DNA of 64,000 nucleotides from Moniliella sp. 'wahieum' (Eukaryota > Basidiomycota > Moniliellomycetes > Moniliellales > Moniliellaceae), in the NCBI GenBank assembly GCA_003971905.1, contig RSEE01000053.1, positions 372,001 to 436,000 of the forward strand, given 5' to 3'. The notes under the pieces were generated by a model. That model worked only from the letters and a program-made list of their open reading frames with translations. It was not told where the DNA came from and did no database searches. Positions 1 to 11,187 of this stretch are shown in pieces. How positions within the stretch are numbered: the first letter of the stretch is position 1; every line of letters begins with the position of its first letter. The translations under genes were made by a program, and so were the position numbers.

Positions 1-609
1 ACTATATAACTTGTGGGTTTGGGCGCAATGATCGTGGCCCCACATCTATATCGCGGGGTGGGAGGGTGGGTCCATGTAATAGAGTTGGCTGCGTGTCTAG
101 ATGGCCATGGCTATTCTACGAGGATCTGGGAAGAGGGTGGCGGTGCATTCTGGGCTGGTCCGTGCGGCGACTGGATGCTCGAAGGCGCGCCAGGCAATCG
201 TCCTCTCGTGACGCGTGATCACACCACTGCCTGTGCTGTGGGTTATGCCGCCCCCCGCCTGCCACACGCTGTCTCAGCTTCGCCGCCCACTTGCGTTTCA
301 AATGTCACTGTCACGTGTGGTAAGCGGCCGCGTGTCACATGTCATCGGTCAGAGCGTGTCCGCTTGGGCGTGACATGTGACATGCGACACGTGATGTGTG
401 ATGTAGCTGAACATTGAAAGTGGGAGCGCCACCCACTGAAATGTTCAGGAGGCTGGTCGCAACGTTGAATATCGATTGATGGCCGACGTCATCGATGTGG
501 GGCCGCGTCAGCTCGGCACCCGAACAGATGGACGACTCGTCCACATCTCAAGTCTCCATTCGGGTCTGCCTTGCCTCCCACCGTCCCAATCACCACCCTG
601 CCCACCCCC
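1..609. other. Intergenic, no gene seen
   Basis: No open frame here looks coding. The stretch contains a small period-7 array at 370-397 (units GTGACAT, GTGACAT, GCGACAC, GTGATGT) and other CACGTG/ACATGT-rich sequence. The first annotated gene starts at 610. Confidence 0.5.
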
Positions 610-1420
610 ATGTCCGAATCTGAAAGCCCCTCGCCCGTGGAGCTGTGGGTGTACGATCTGAGCGGCGGCATGGCGCGGCAGCTCAGCGCGTCATTCTTGG
701 GCACCCAACTCGATGCCATCTACCACACCTCGGTCGTCGTCTACGGCAAAGAACACTTTTTTGGCCAGGGCATCAGCATCACCACGCCAGGCATGAGCCA
801 TGTGCGTACAGATCTTCTCCCCTGTCCCTTTGTGCATCTCTGTCTGTGTCTGTGCTGACGCATGTGGTGCTTATACAGCACGGGGCGCCGTTGGAGCGGC
901 TCGATATGGGCCACACGGAGATTGACGAAGAAACGTTTGGGGAATTGTTAGAGGACTTGCGGGAGCGGTACACGGCCCAGTCGTACCATCTTCTCCAAAA
1001 CAACTGCAACCACTTTTCGAACGAGGTGGTGCAGCTGTTGACGGGAGAAGAGCGAGTGCCCAAAGACATTCTCGAATTGCCCAACCAGTTCCTCTCTACG
1101 CCTATGGGTCAGCTCATGGCAGGCCACATCAATGCCCTCTTCCCTCCTGGACCGGCCGCACCGCTTGTCCGCCTGCCCCAGCGAGTACCGCCGGCACGCA
1201 GGATCTACCACAGACGGCTAATTCTACCGCCCTGGGTGAGGACCAACCTACCCCTACTACACCAGCGGTGACGACGATCCAATCCGTCGTCGACGATGTT
1301 GCGCAGAAGGCGTATCCCACTGCGTCGGAGGGGCCCGATGCGGCGGGGTCACGGGATAAACCCGAACCAACACATAGCTGCCATCCACCCCCATCCCTGT
1401 CCCCGATAATAGACTCTTAA
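610..1420 (+). CDS. PPPDE-domain (DeSI-like) cysteine peptidase
   Basis: Members of the PPPDE family are papain-like isopeptidases that remove SUMO or ubiquitin. Exon 1 is 610-801, opening with [13 protein letters not shown]; a GT-AG intron 802-878 (GTGCGT...TTATACAG) joins in phase 0 to exon 2 at 879. The catalytic pair expected of the family is visible: the His in the segment [16 protein letters not shown] of exon 1 and the Cys in [14 protein letters not shown] of exon 2. The conserved domain ends near HINALFPP (about 1140). After that the frame used upstream stops at 1271, while another frame stays open with plausible Ser/Thr/Pro-rich sequence to TAA at 1418-1420, so a one-base indel near 1140-1200 is likely. 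The C-terminal tail, which overlaps an ancient repeat, is uncertain. The domain is confident; specificity (SUMO or ubiquitin) is not. Confidence 0.72.
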
Positions 1421-1580
1421 TTGCCTGCTTTCCGCATGATCCAGTTCAAACACTTGTGGCGGTGACGGTCTAAGCCAACCCTCAACGCCTATTACCAGAG
1501 GAACACCAAGCAGCCACTCGACACCAGGGCTAAGCTGTGGAACAAGGAAAACAGGAGGAGGGGAAAACAACGTAACACCT
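1345..1580 (-). repeat. Diverged dispersed repeat, copy 1
   Basis: Read on the minus strand, this segment resembles two pieces of the region 20,460-21,380 (+). Shared parts are the stretch around CAGCTTAGCCC..TGGTG..CGA..GGCTGCTTG.TGTTCCTCTG and the stretch around TAGGCGTTG..GGTTGGCTTAGACC. The second copy has about 0.8 kb of extra sequence between the two pieces. The identity of the family is unknown. Confidence 0.45.
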
Positions 1581-2419
1581 ATTAGGCCTGTGATGCATGA
1601 TGAGGAACTGAAGGGACGTTAGTCACAAAACACACGAGCCACCCGGCGGCTCAGCAAACGTCCGAAGAGGGAAGAACTATGGTCCGTAGACGAAATGGGG
1701 CTGTTAGCCCCGCGGACATCTGCCGAGATGACATCGATGACAGGTATATTAGCTCGCTGGTTGTGATCAGCCGCGGAGCTGTGGAAAGAGAGAGGGCCTG
1801 TTGGACAGGCTGTATATGGAAACGTGTAGTCCGCGCCCGCCGTCGTGCGAGTACCCACTGCCACTCCTCTTATTTCCGCGGGGCTAGCTAGGCCGCCGGA
1901 AGGTGCGCTCGGCATGGTTGAAGAGGGACCCAGGCTGAGTCGAGATGCGCGGGTGTGGGGACATCGTATGCGATGGGGGGGTGGTGATGTCAATTAATGT
2001 CCGAGCCATGTCCGAGATAGAGCTGTTGAGGCTTTTAGGGCCTAAGACCGAGGGCCTACCTAAGGCTTTGGAGACGTACGGCCTAAGGCCTCATCAGGCC
2101 CACCAGGCGAGAGAGCATGGTCTGCGGCGGCCGCGCACGGATGAGAGGGAGAGGTCGGAGAGAGGTCGCCGGCGTTGGCGCGGAGGCAGTCGTGGCGGAG
2201 GTCTCTGTTCCCCGGGGGGGCAGGGGTTGCGCAGCGGCGCACGGCCAGTGTGGAAAGGATCAGCGGCGGGGGCGCAGTCTGGCTTGGCTGCTCGTTTAGC
2301 GTTTAATTACCGAACCAGCCACCCCCTCATATGCGAATCGCTGGTAGCTGCTGCTTCCTTCAGGCACACAGAACGCAGGTGCCCCACCACCACCACCACC
2401 ACCCGCATCCCCTGTTCCG
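1581..2419. other. Intergenic between PPPDE gene and ISU1
   Basis: No supported gene. A cluster of CCTAAGG/AGGCCT-type words lies at 2035-2105. Short open frames are not conserved-looking. Confidence 0.4.
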
Positions 2420-3139
2420 ATGCTTCCCACGCGCTTTGCCCCGTTTGCCCTGCTCACCACTCGAGGAGCTGTATGGGCTGGCCTCAGCGGCGTGCGCATC
2501 GCCGCCTCCGTGCAGCGTCCCGCCCGCTCCCTCGCCCTCGGCATGGGGCCGGTGCACCTGCCCTCGCTTGTGCGCGGGTACCACGAAAAGGTGATTGACC
2601 ATGTACGTCTCTCGTCTCCGCACCGTGTTTCGAGCGAGAGTGGTGACCAGGACGCAGTATGAGAACCCACGCAACGTAGGCTCGTTCAACAAGAAGGATG
2701 CAGATGTGGGCATTGGGTTGGTTGGAGCGCCGGCGTGTGGGGACGTGATGAAGCTTTCGATCCGGGTGAATGAGCAGGGGGTTATTTCGGATGTACGGTT
2801 CAAGACGTTTGGATGTGGAAGTGCGATTGCTTCTTCGTCCTACATGACGGAGCGGGTCAAGGGCATGACACTCGAGCAGGCTGGCGCGATCCAGAATACC
2901 GAGATCGCAAAGGAACTGTGCTTGCCGCCGGTCAAGTTGCACTGCTCCATGTTGGCTGAAGACGCGATCAAGTCGGCCATACGCAACTACAAGCCAAACG
3001 CGACGCTTTGGGCGGTACCGCTACCACGCCGGACACATTGATGTTGAACAATCTGCCACTACGGGGGAGACAACAACGAGCGTCTATGTTGGTTCGGCGG
3101 CCAATAAGAACCCGGGTCAGGTGCATGTGTGAAGAGTAG
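2420..3139 (+). CDS. ISU1: Mitochondrial iron-sulfur cluster scaffold protein (IscU/Isu1)
   Basis: Isu1 is the mitochondrial matrix scaffold on which [2Fe-2S] clusters are built from sulfide supplied by the Nfs1 desulfurase. Exon 1 (2420-2602, 61 codons) encodes a basic, Ser/Ala/Arg-rich presequence ending RGYHEKVIDH; intron 2603-2657 is GTACGT...GCAG; exon 2 starts at 2658 with YENPRNVGSFNKKD. The three cluster-binding cysteines are present in GAPACGDVMK, FKTFGCGSAIASS and LPPVKLHCSMLAEDAI, the last containing the LPPVK site bound by the Hsp70 chaperone Ssq1. The uncorrected frame stops at 3041; the expected KPK-R.. continuation needs one extra A in the run at 2996-2998, after which the frame runs to TAG at 3137-3139. 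Family assignment is essentially certain; the exact C-terminus is not. Confidence 0.93.
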
Positions 3140-4411
3140 TGCCTCCCCCCCCATTTTTTTCTTTTTCTACTAGTCCCCCTGCATCCACTCGCTCTTCTTT
3201 GACGATCCCTTGTGACGTACGATGCCCTGTCATCCTGATGTTCCACCAAGCGTAGCCAGTATCCTTATCTAGCAGAGGGCTCAGCTGACGCACTTCAACT
3301 CGATGGCTATGGTTGCTACCATATAGCCCCATGTCTCCACGTTGTGCAATATATATATAAGTCAAGAGGCTCAGGTTATCGGTCACGCAGAACATCTACC
3401 AGTTGTGCTCTTCTTTCGTAAGAACGAAATGAGCAAAAATGTCACAGTCGGGGCTAAGGCGAGGGAGACCAGAATCGGACTAATAGGCCAAGGGGTTTAG
3501 CAATCGTTCGGGGAAGAAGCAAGAACAGAGGACATGGAGCGAAGTGGAAGAAAACAGGGAAAGAGCGAGACGCTCGAGACGAGACGAAGAAATTGGAAAT
3601 GGGAAGAGCGAGATCAGCCAAACTATGACAAAAACGCCAGCGATGGAAATATATACGGAAAACAGGAAGTGGGGGCGATCTCACTGAAAGGGAACGCCAG
3701 GATCACGGCGACGCCTGGAGAGGAGCGGTCTATGGCAGTGATACGAGCGAGAACACCGTAGATTGGCCCAAAAAACCATGACGCGGAGCAAGTGGTTTCA
3801 TAGGAAAACGCCAAATATCAGTTTCGCATTGGGTGCAGTCGACCTCTCGGAGTGACCTCCCACTGGGCCTGAAAACTTCGGCAACTTGCTCGAACACTGG
3901 ACGAACGTTGGACGAACGCTCGCTTCCTGAACGGAAAAGGAGAGGCGACCTCCTAACAACTACATGTCGAAATGCTTCAAGAGTTTGACCCCTTTCTATC
4001 GGCGCCCATCTTCATAGTTCATACCCTTCCGGACGGATTTTTGAGAAGCGGAAGCGTACGTTCTTGTCCAAAAGGCTGGGAGAGGGGATTTCCCGCGTCT
4101 CAGCTGGTTACAACAACTATTTCGAAACGCGTCTAGAGTTGGCGTCCTCTGCCGCTCTCTAGTTCCTTTCTTGGATGATAGGTGCCCCTCCCTTTCAGTG
4201 TACATAGCTGTCCCATATATCTGTGTACTCGACGCGTGTGCTGGCTTCCGCTGTTGTCAGACCGATGCTCCCTCGCAGTGGCCTAGTAGTGCCATTCGGG
4301 CTTTCGGCATGTGCCTCCGTGAGTATATAGGAAAGGCAAAGTTCTTTAGAGAGAAGGGGATTGTGGGATACAAGAGAAGGTAGGGTAGGAACCTGCTGTT
4401 CAAGTGAACGC
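3140..4411. other. Intergenic, contains a dispersed repeat
   Basis: No protein gene recognised. A T-rich stretch at about 3150-3175 follows ISU1 and may belong to its 3' end. Repeat copy A (3438-3640) is listed separately. Nothing recognisable between 3640 and 4411. Confidence 0.4.
3438..3640 (+). repeat. Dispersed repeat family, copy A
   Basis: About 200 bp resembling 41,842-42,025 in the opposite orientation, with roughly 80-90 percent identity by eye. Shared blocks include the one around GCAATCGTTCG.GGGGAAGAAGC, the one around CAGGGAAAGAGCGAGACG and the one around GAGCGAGATCAGCCAAAC. The family is not recognised and no coding potential is evident. Confidence 0.7.
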
Positions 4412-6646
4412 TCAGATGCCCACCTTTACGTAGACGCTGTACGGGTCCGCGGTAATCCAAGCAACGGGGACAAACACTAACCCCGTTTCAGGATGCGACC
4501 AGGCCAACGGATAGGATTCGATCCGGGCCACGCGTTCAAACTGGTCCTCCACGGGCCCCGGGGAAACAACATTGGGTATCACCTTGGACGACGTCAAGGC
4601 TGCGAGCAATATGGTCCCCACGTAATCGAAGCAACAGAGATGGGTCATCCGGGGCACGAAGGAGGTCCATGCCAATCCCCCATTCTAGCTCAATCTTTGT
4701 CCCCTCCCAGTTCTCCTTGATGCCATTCTTGCCACGACGCACTACCACCTCTTGCACCGCTTGGTCGACGCAGCAGATTTGATTATTGACTCGCACATGG
4801 ACCGACTGTGCCCATTCCGGAACGCGGAGTCGGACCTGTACCTTGTCCAGGTGGGCAATCTGGATGCTGACTTTGTCAGGTGCAAAGTCGTTCGTAGCCA
4901 CATTCAACTCCATCTCGCTCGTTTGGACATTACAAGCAGCGTACTGCATAATATACAGTGACGTCGCGTCTTGGTAGAATGCACCTCGGCCCAACGGAAG
5001 TGTACCTCCAACCCTGTTCCATGGCAACAGGTATTATCCTTGCTCGTTTCGAACGTCTTGGTCGACCCTGCTGCTGTAGGGAAGAAATACGTACTCTTAT
5101 CGCCCTGCACTTCCATCCCCGTCCCCGGTACCACTTCCGTCCCACATTTCGCGTCGTAGCCGCTGCCAGGATCGACATCCATTGTTGCGAGGGCATGGTT
5201 GATCGCCGCCCTCTCGTAATAATGGCCAAACTGTGGGTCTGGGTCTAGCTCGGACAGCTGCGCAGCCAGCTTGAGCAAGTTGTACGTCGCACACGTCTCG
5301 GCTGTCTGCAGGCCCAGTTCCGACGCGATCACGTCCGGCGGATAAAACATCTCCCATTACCCTACCCCACCAACGGAGTACAAATGATGCTTGGTGGCGA
5401 TATCCCAGAACCGACGCGCACTCGCCAAGTAGGTAGCGATCCCTGTTTGCCTGTACACGGCCAAGGTACCAACGACCTGAGGTATGTGCGTGTTTGCATG
5501 CAACCCCATCAGTGCATCTACACCTTGTTGCAATGGGACCAAGAACAAGTCAGTATCGAACCACTGTGCGGCACGTAGGAACTCGGGTGCCTGGGTGTAC
5601 CGGTACAATATGGCGAGAGACTCGTTCATCCCGCCCGTCTCGCCCGAAGCATACAGCGACCACATTCGTTGGCGCTGCTCGACCGACGTTTTCTCCAGCC
5701 GATGCACAGCCCACTTGCCTAAGCGCCGTGCAACGCTCAATGCCAACGGGAGGTGCGTGTGCTAGTACGCGTCCAGCAGGCCCGCTAATACCTTGTGCAG
5801 GGTGTACCATGGAGCCCAAACCGCCGGAAAGGGCGTTAGGTCTTGTAGCGCATCAAATTGTGCCTCAGGGAATGCTCCGACATATCCTTTCTGCCCCACG
5901 GAAGCGGTTTGGCACTCATCTAGGCCGTGTACAAGGTACTGTACCTTGCGCTTCAACGCATCGGTGCCTGTAGCTGCGTACCCCAAAGCGTACGCGGATA
6001 AGTAATGTCCCGTGCTGTGGCCACTTAGGAGGCACTCCATTGCGTCCCATCCCTCCATAGGCGGAGCACCGCGCGTGTCCAGCCCGCAGGTTAGGCGAAA
6101 GGCGTACAATAGCTGGTCGTCTTCCACGCTCAGAAGGTACGCAGTACGTTTGCGCCGCGCCGTAGCGAGAAGACCGGTGCCGGTCAGTCGGACGGCCTTG
6201 ATACCTAACGACTTGCAGCGTGCCTTGGGCGTCACACCTTCCGTCTCGCTCTTGGTTGTAGCGGATACCGTAACTTCCACTGGCACCGGTGCCTCCTTCG
6301 CGTTGGACGAAATTTCTGCTGGAGTAGGATCGTCCTTGGCATTCGCTACCGGTAACAAGTGGCCCCTGTACACATGTTCACCCACCTCGGTCAGAGTATG
6401 TTCTGCGCCGTCATCCCACTCAATTTGACGGGCGACCGTTGCGCCCGTAACGAGCTGCACGGCTGTGCTGAGCGGGAGACAAAATGGGGTTCCGACATGC
6501 AGTGCAGTGGTGTGCAACGGCAGTGCTTTCTTCACGGGACCAGAGCGAGAAGTCCGGTTCCAATCGGCACAGGCGTTATGTAGATGGGCCAACTTCTCCT
6601 CTTCATCGCCCGTTGCAATGGTCAGTGCAGGGGCGGTCGTAGTCAT
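4412..6646 (-). CDS. GH127-family (DUF1680) glycoside hydrolase, frame-broken
   Basis: GH127 enzymes include beta-L-arabinofuranosidases that cleave plant-type arabinofuranosides; a role in plant polysaccharide or glycoprotein use is inferred from the family only. The start is taken at the ATG 6646 (MTTTAPALTIATG); the frame is open further upstream only through a TTG. In order: an N-terminal region with SGHSTGHYLSAYALGYAATG and LVHGLDECQ (about 5,900-6,060); VWAPWYTLHKVLAGLLDAY (ending 5,762); LYASGETGGMNESLAILYRY; ASELGLQTAETCATYNLLKL; and the Cys-rich motif CCHGTGLE (about 5,010-5,035) that lies in the catalytic region of the family. The C-terminal beta domain follows to TGA at 4412. At least four frame changes interrupt it (near 5,750, 5,355, 5,010 and 4,600), so as it stands it could not make a whole protein. 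A genuine pseudogene is possible, but the same kind of break occurs in essential neighbours. Confidence 0.78.
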
Positions 6647-7020
6647 TGTTGCTCCGTTCAAAGAAGGCTTGGAGGGTGCGTTGGGAGAGGGAGTCAAGAG
6701 ACAATACAGCTCGAGAGATGAGAAGCGGATCCATCTTTTGCAATAGACTCTCCGTTGGCAGCGATATGTTTGGTGTTTCGCACGGCGCTATAGTATGGAG
6801 ATGGCGTCCAGGCGAAGATGCCAATCAACGCGAATTGCCACCAACAGCGTAAGAGAATGAGCGTAATGAGCCGACAGCTAGGAACGATATGTTGGTGGCT
6901 TGGCGGTGATTTTTGACATGGCCCCGCACGTCCTTTTAGATGTAGACTCGGTCTTACATCGTAACCCAAAGGACGTTCAATACGTTCACCGCACGATTAA
7001 CGATTAACGTGTTGATTAAC

Positions 7021-7396
7021 GTTTAACGTACGTGTTTAACCTTCGCCGCGGGCAACTTGGGACGACGATGCCCCCAGAGGGGCGTAGTGGCTACTATGTA
7101 AGGAAATAGGCGGCGGCGGAGCCTTGCACCTTTTCTGGGCGCAGCATCACGCATAAGCGCAGGGATCACATGTCACATGCATGTCACATCTGCTACTTGC
7201 CCATCTAACATTCAGGCTGCACGTACGTGCGCAATGATTATAGCCTTAGCACAGACTGTTTAATTGATAGGTCTTGAAGCTTGAAGCTTGAGCCTTGGCC
7301 TTACTAGATCCATTGCAAGCTACCGGCTAGCTACTCGCTGCTAGATACTGATTACCGCTTCCCGGGAACAGGTAACCCTTCACGCCAAGGCCTCAG
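7021..7396 (+). repeat. Left arm of a long imperfect inverted repeat
   Basis: This arm pairs with 8328-8750 read on the other strand. The best block is 30 bp without mismatch (within 7131-7160, around the word CTGGGCGCAGCATCACGC). Further matching blocks are GCCGCGGGCAACTT, CATTCAGG..G.ACGT.CGTGCGCAA, a 35-bp block with about four mismatches ending TTGCAAGCTACCGG, and GGTAACCCTTCACGC. Overall identity is roughly 70-75 percent with small indels. The spacer is about 0.93 kb and has no transposase-like frame. Confidence 0.8.
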
Positions 7397-8327
7397 TAGG
7401 GCAGGAGGAGGGGTATATAATGCGATGCGCGACGGCAGGACGCGCAATCCGTGACCGTCCGCGGCACGGTCGGGTGCTGCCAGAATGCGGCTGTGTTCAA
7501 GATTCAAGCGTGAGCGTGACTTTCCAGGGGATCAATACGTAATACTTAATCGATAAGATAAGATGCGAAATCGGAGATCTGAGATCTGGGACCTGTGGAT
7601 CTGACATGTCTGACACATCTTATGGAATCCAGGGACAATCTACGCCTGATTGGCCGGGACCAAGCCACAAAACCCTGCGTGGACGATATCTGCTCCACTT
7701 GCCACAGCAGCCCAGCAGTGCCTAGTGCAGCTGTCCCACGCAGGCCATGCACGGTACACAGGTACCTCATCGTCACGCGTCATCGTGCATCGACATCCAT
7801 CATCGCCTCAGGCTTAGGTATTCCCTGGTATTCCCTGCTGGCATTTTCCTCAGGGATATAACTAGTTGGTTTAGTACCAGTGCTCAGTCTGCGCACTCAA
7901 CAGCTGAACAACGGTGCAAGGCTCCTTCGGCCTGCACACGGAGAGCGTGATGCGTGACGTTCGGGTATACAGAGGGGGCGGAGATGGAGTGAGCAGCGCG
8001 GGTGGGGGGAGGGTACAACAGGGCACACAGCTGCCCAGACGAGCGCCACGCGCCACTTGCAAACGAAGTGACTAGTAGTGAGCGCTGAGGGGCTCAGGGC
8101 TGAGCGCTCAGCTGAGCGCTGAGTCTCATCACAGAGCGCAGAGCGCGGGCAATCATTATAATCAACGTTTTTTGCGCAATGGGCGGGGGCGCGGGTAAAA
8201 CCCTGGGGAACCCCACAGCACCAGTCTCTGCGCCCTGCGATAATCTTGATCATGATCGAGTGGTCACCGGTTCAACGTTCAACGACAAGGATGGGTCCCT
8301 GCCAAGCCCATGTTTTAGTACCTCATT

Positions 8328-8750
8328 AATGCGTGAAGGGTTACCGGGAATGGGGAACCGGCCATCGGGTCATCGATCATCAATATCTATAGTACCTAAT
8401 ACTAACAGGGGTTAAACATTAACGTTTAACGGTAGTTAACGTCTAGTACGATTAACCGGTAACTTGCAATAGATCTGGTAAGGCCAAGGTCCAAGGCCGA
8501 TCAATTAATCAGTTCGTGCGAAGGCTAACAAGCTTGCGCACGCACGTTCGACCTGAATGGTTGAATGTCGAATTTGAATGGACACGTAGCAGGTGTGAGC
8601 GTGAGCACTGAGCTTAGCGCTTATGCGTGATGCTGCGCCCAGAAAATGTGCAAAAAGGCTCCGCCGCCTGTTCCGTTCCTAGATAGTAGGCACTACGCCA
8701 CTCTGGGGGCATGGTCGTCCTAAGTTGCCCGCGGGCAGCGTACGTTAAAT
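8328..8750 (-). repeat. Right arm of a long imperfect inverted repeat
   Basis: Reverse complement partner of 7021-7396. It lacks exactly 14 bases (two 7-base units) relative to the left arm at the CTTGGAC/CTTGAAG site (8482-8495 here against 7273-7300). No target-site duplication is evident at the outer ends, so a foldback or MITE-type element is only one possibility. Confidence 0.78.
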
Positions 8751-9237
8751 CAAGCGTTTCAAGAGCTTCATCAGCGCCATCAGCTCCAATCTCACGTCTT
8801 GAGACGGAGCTTCAATCGCTTCAAGTTAGCCCGTCGGCCCTGAACACGGGTCTTTTGCGTGCAATGTCGATAATCGATAAGCGCTACAAGCCCGGGGGTA
8901 GTATGTGAAGCTTGAAGCTTGAGGAGATTGAGGCCTGAAGCTTGAAAAGCTTGAAGTGTGAAGGTCAGCAGCAGCACCAGAGGTCTGTCAGAGCAGATTA
9001 TACTCCGACTTTATCTCAGGGGTGTGGGGCGAGAAAAGCGCCCTTATCGCCTGGGAGACCAACAGTGTGTGGAGTCTCGAGACCTTGCCCATCATTTCGG
9101 TTGAGATGAGATGAGTACTTTAGCTTTAAGTGCTACTGCCCTGCCTTTGTGTATTCCGTTTACCCCCAGCATTCCCCGCCACTCGCCACGGTTTTCCTTT
9201 GTCGTGCTCGCATCTTCAGTCGCTCTCCACAACCACC

Positions 9238-11187
9238 ATGTCGGACCTGGAGAAAAGGTGATCGTAGAAGACACCGACTACACGCACTCTGATACCGATT
9301 CCGACTCTCCTTGGGCGCACGACTATGATGGACTGGGCTTGAAGCGTGGGATCAAGCCAAGCGGTCTGATCGCCGTTAGTATTGGGGGTGTCATTGGTAT
9401 GTGACCAGGCCGAGGCCAAGGGAGTGGTGATGGAGAATGCGGTGCTTCGTGACGTGACGCGTGGTGCTGACAGGACCTGGGACTGAACCTGCAACAGGAA
9501 CGGGCATCTTTATTGGCATTGCATCTTCGTACCAGAACGGGGTCCGCTGGGTCTGCTCATGGCCTACTGCTTGATGGCCTCGGCGGTGGTTTCGATCGTA
9601 TTTATGGTATCGTCCATGTGCGCCTACCTGCCCGTAAACGGCGGCCACATCCGTCTTGCCGGCCGCTTCGTCGACCCGGCACTGAGTGCAACCATGGGGT
9701 GGAACTACATTATCTCCACCATCCTTATAGCTGCGTCGGAACTTTCAGCGCAAGCTACGTTGTGGGGCTATTGGTGGGGCCCCGACAAGGTCAACCCGGC
9801 GGTATGGATTGCGATCGGGCAAGTGGTTTCCTTGCTTCTCAATGTCATCTCGGCTAGTTTCTATGGCTATGGCGAGATGTACTTCACCTCGCTCAAGGTG
9901 ATCCTCATGACCGGTCTGATCATTTGCAGTATCGTCATTTCAGCTGGCGGCGGGCCTACGGGTCACTCGATCGGTTTCCACTGGTGGCGCCACAGCGACT
10001 ATGGTCCGTTCCAACAGTACCTTGGGATCCCTGGAACGACCGGCCGGTTCTTGGGTTTCTTTGCCTGCACGATCCAAGCCACATTCAGTATGATTGGTGT
10101 GGAGCAACTGTGCTTGGCCTGCACCGAGTGTCGCAACCCACGTCGCGTTTTGATCGTTTGCCTCAAAACGGTGTGGATCCGGATTGTCTTGCTCTACATT
10201 CTCGGCGTCATCGCGATCGGGATCATTGTCAGTCCTAACAACCCTGCCCTGGGCCAGGACGGCACGGCAGCGTCCAGCCCCTACGTGATCGCCATCAAAG
10301 CGGCAGGGATCAAAGTTCTCCCCAGCATCGTCAATGCCGGTGTGATCACCAGTGCATGCAGCGCTGGGTTTACCTGCGTCTATTCGGGATCTCGGTCGCT
10401 GATCGCCTTGGCGCAGCGAGGTCACGCGCCTCGCGTGTTCCTCTACACGTGGTCCAACGGGATTCCATTGTGGCCGTTGTTACCGTCTGGCTCTTTAGCA
10501 GCATCTCTTACTTGTCCGTTAGCAAAGGTTCAGCCAAGGTGTTTGGGTACCTCACCAGTCTGTCCTCCCTTGGCGGTCTTATGACCTGGTTCTTTATCAC
10601 CATCACCTACTTACGCTTCCGCGCTGGTATGGCCCCAGAACATTCCCACCTCTGCGTTACCCTACCACCATCGGTTGATCAAACCAATGGCGTACTGGAC
10701 CTTGGGCGTGGTATTCTGCGTAGCTTTCTTCAGTGGCTGGACCGTTTTCCGTCCGGGCCATTGGGACTCAGGGACGTTCGTGTGCAACTACCTACCCATG
10801 GCGTATTGCGCTGTGGGCTACGTGGGATTCAAACTGCTGTGGCGTACGAAGATGGTGAAAGCGTCGGAGATGGATCTACACTCATGCCTGGCTGCGATCG
10901 AGGAGGATACGGCACGGTGGGATGCCGAGGACATGCTGCTCAAGGGGGAGAAAATCTCGATCGGGACTCGGATCAAGAACTTCTGGACGGAAACTAGGAT
11001 CCTTCATCTCCTTGCAAGCATCTTGTGGCAACGTGGCAAAACCCTCCCATTCTGTGCATATTCTCCAACCATCACTACCACGGATGTTGCTTTTCTCGCT
11101 CTTTTGGATCTTTATATATGGTGCTCACGTATCCTCGCTGTACCGGGACCACCCTCGCATCTCTGCTTGTGCCAATGTGAAATGTGA
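9238..11187 (+). CDS. Amino-acid permease (YAT/APC family)
   Basis: A plasma-membrane amino-acid/proton symporter of the yeast amino-acid transporter type is expected. The ATG at 9238 opens MSDLE, but one A seems missing in the AAAA run at about 9252, after which the frame reads VIVEDTDYTHSDTDSDSPW and the family's LKRGIKPSGLIAVSIGGVIG. Intron 9397-9497 (GTATGT...GCAACAG) restores the signature IGTGIFIG. Later segments are typical: a Gly/Ala-rich helix with QATLWGYWW, YGEMYFTSLKVI, ACTIQATFSMIGVEQ, ECRNPRR, ALAQRGHAPRVF and, near the end, TFVCNYLPMAYCAVGY. About ten to twelve membrane helices can be counted. Frame changes occur at about 9535 (G run), 10,460-10,500 and 10,640-10,690. The last 60 residues before TGA at 11187 do not look like the family and may be read-through of another missed base. 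The substrate cannot be told. Confidence 0.88.

Larger units (their letters stand above)
6647..9237. other. 2.6 kb gene-free gap with long inverted repeat
   Basis: No supported protein gene. Holds the inverted repeat arms at 7021-7396 and 8328-8750, plus period-7 arrays at 6994-7007 (CGATTAA), 7166-7179 (TCACATG), 7273-7300 (CTTGAAG-type) and 8908-8920 (AAGCTTG). An AGCGCT/GCTGAGC-rich patch lies at 8079-8135. Confidence 0.6.

Noticed and set aside
7021-8750. A complete DNA transposon
   Set aside because: Inverted arms exist, but there is no transposase frame in the spacer and no clear target duplication.
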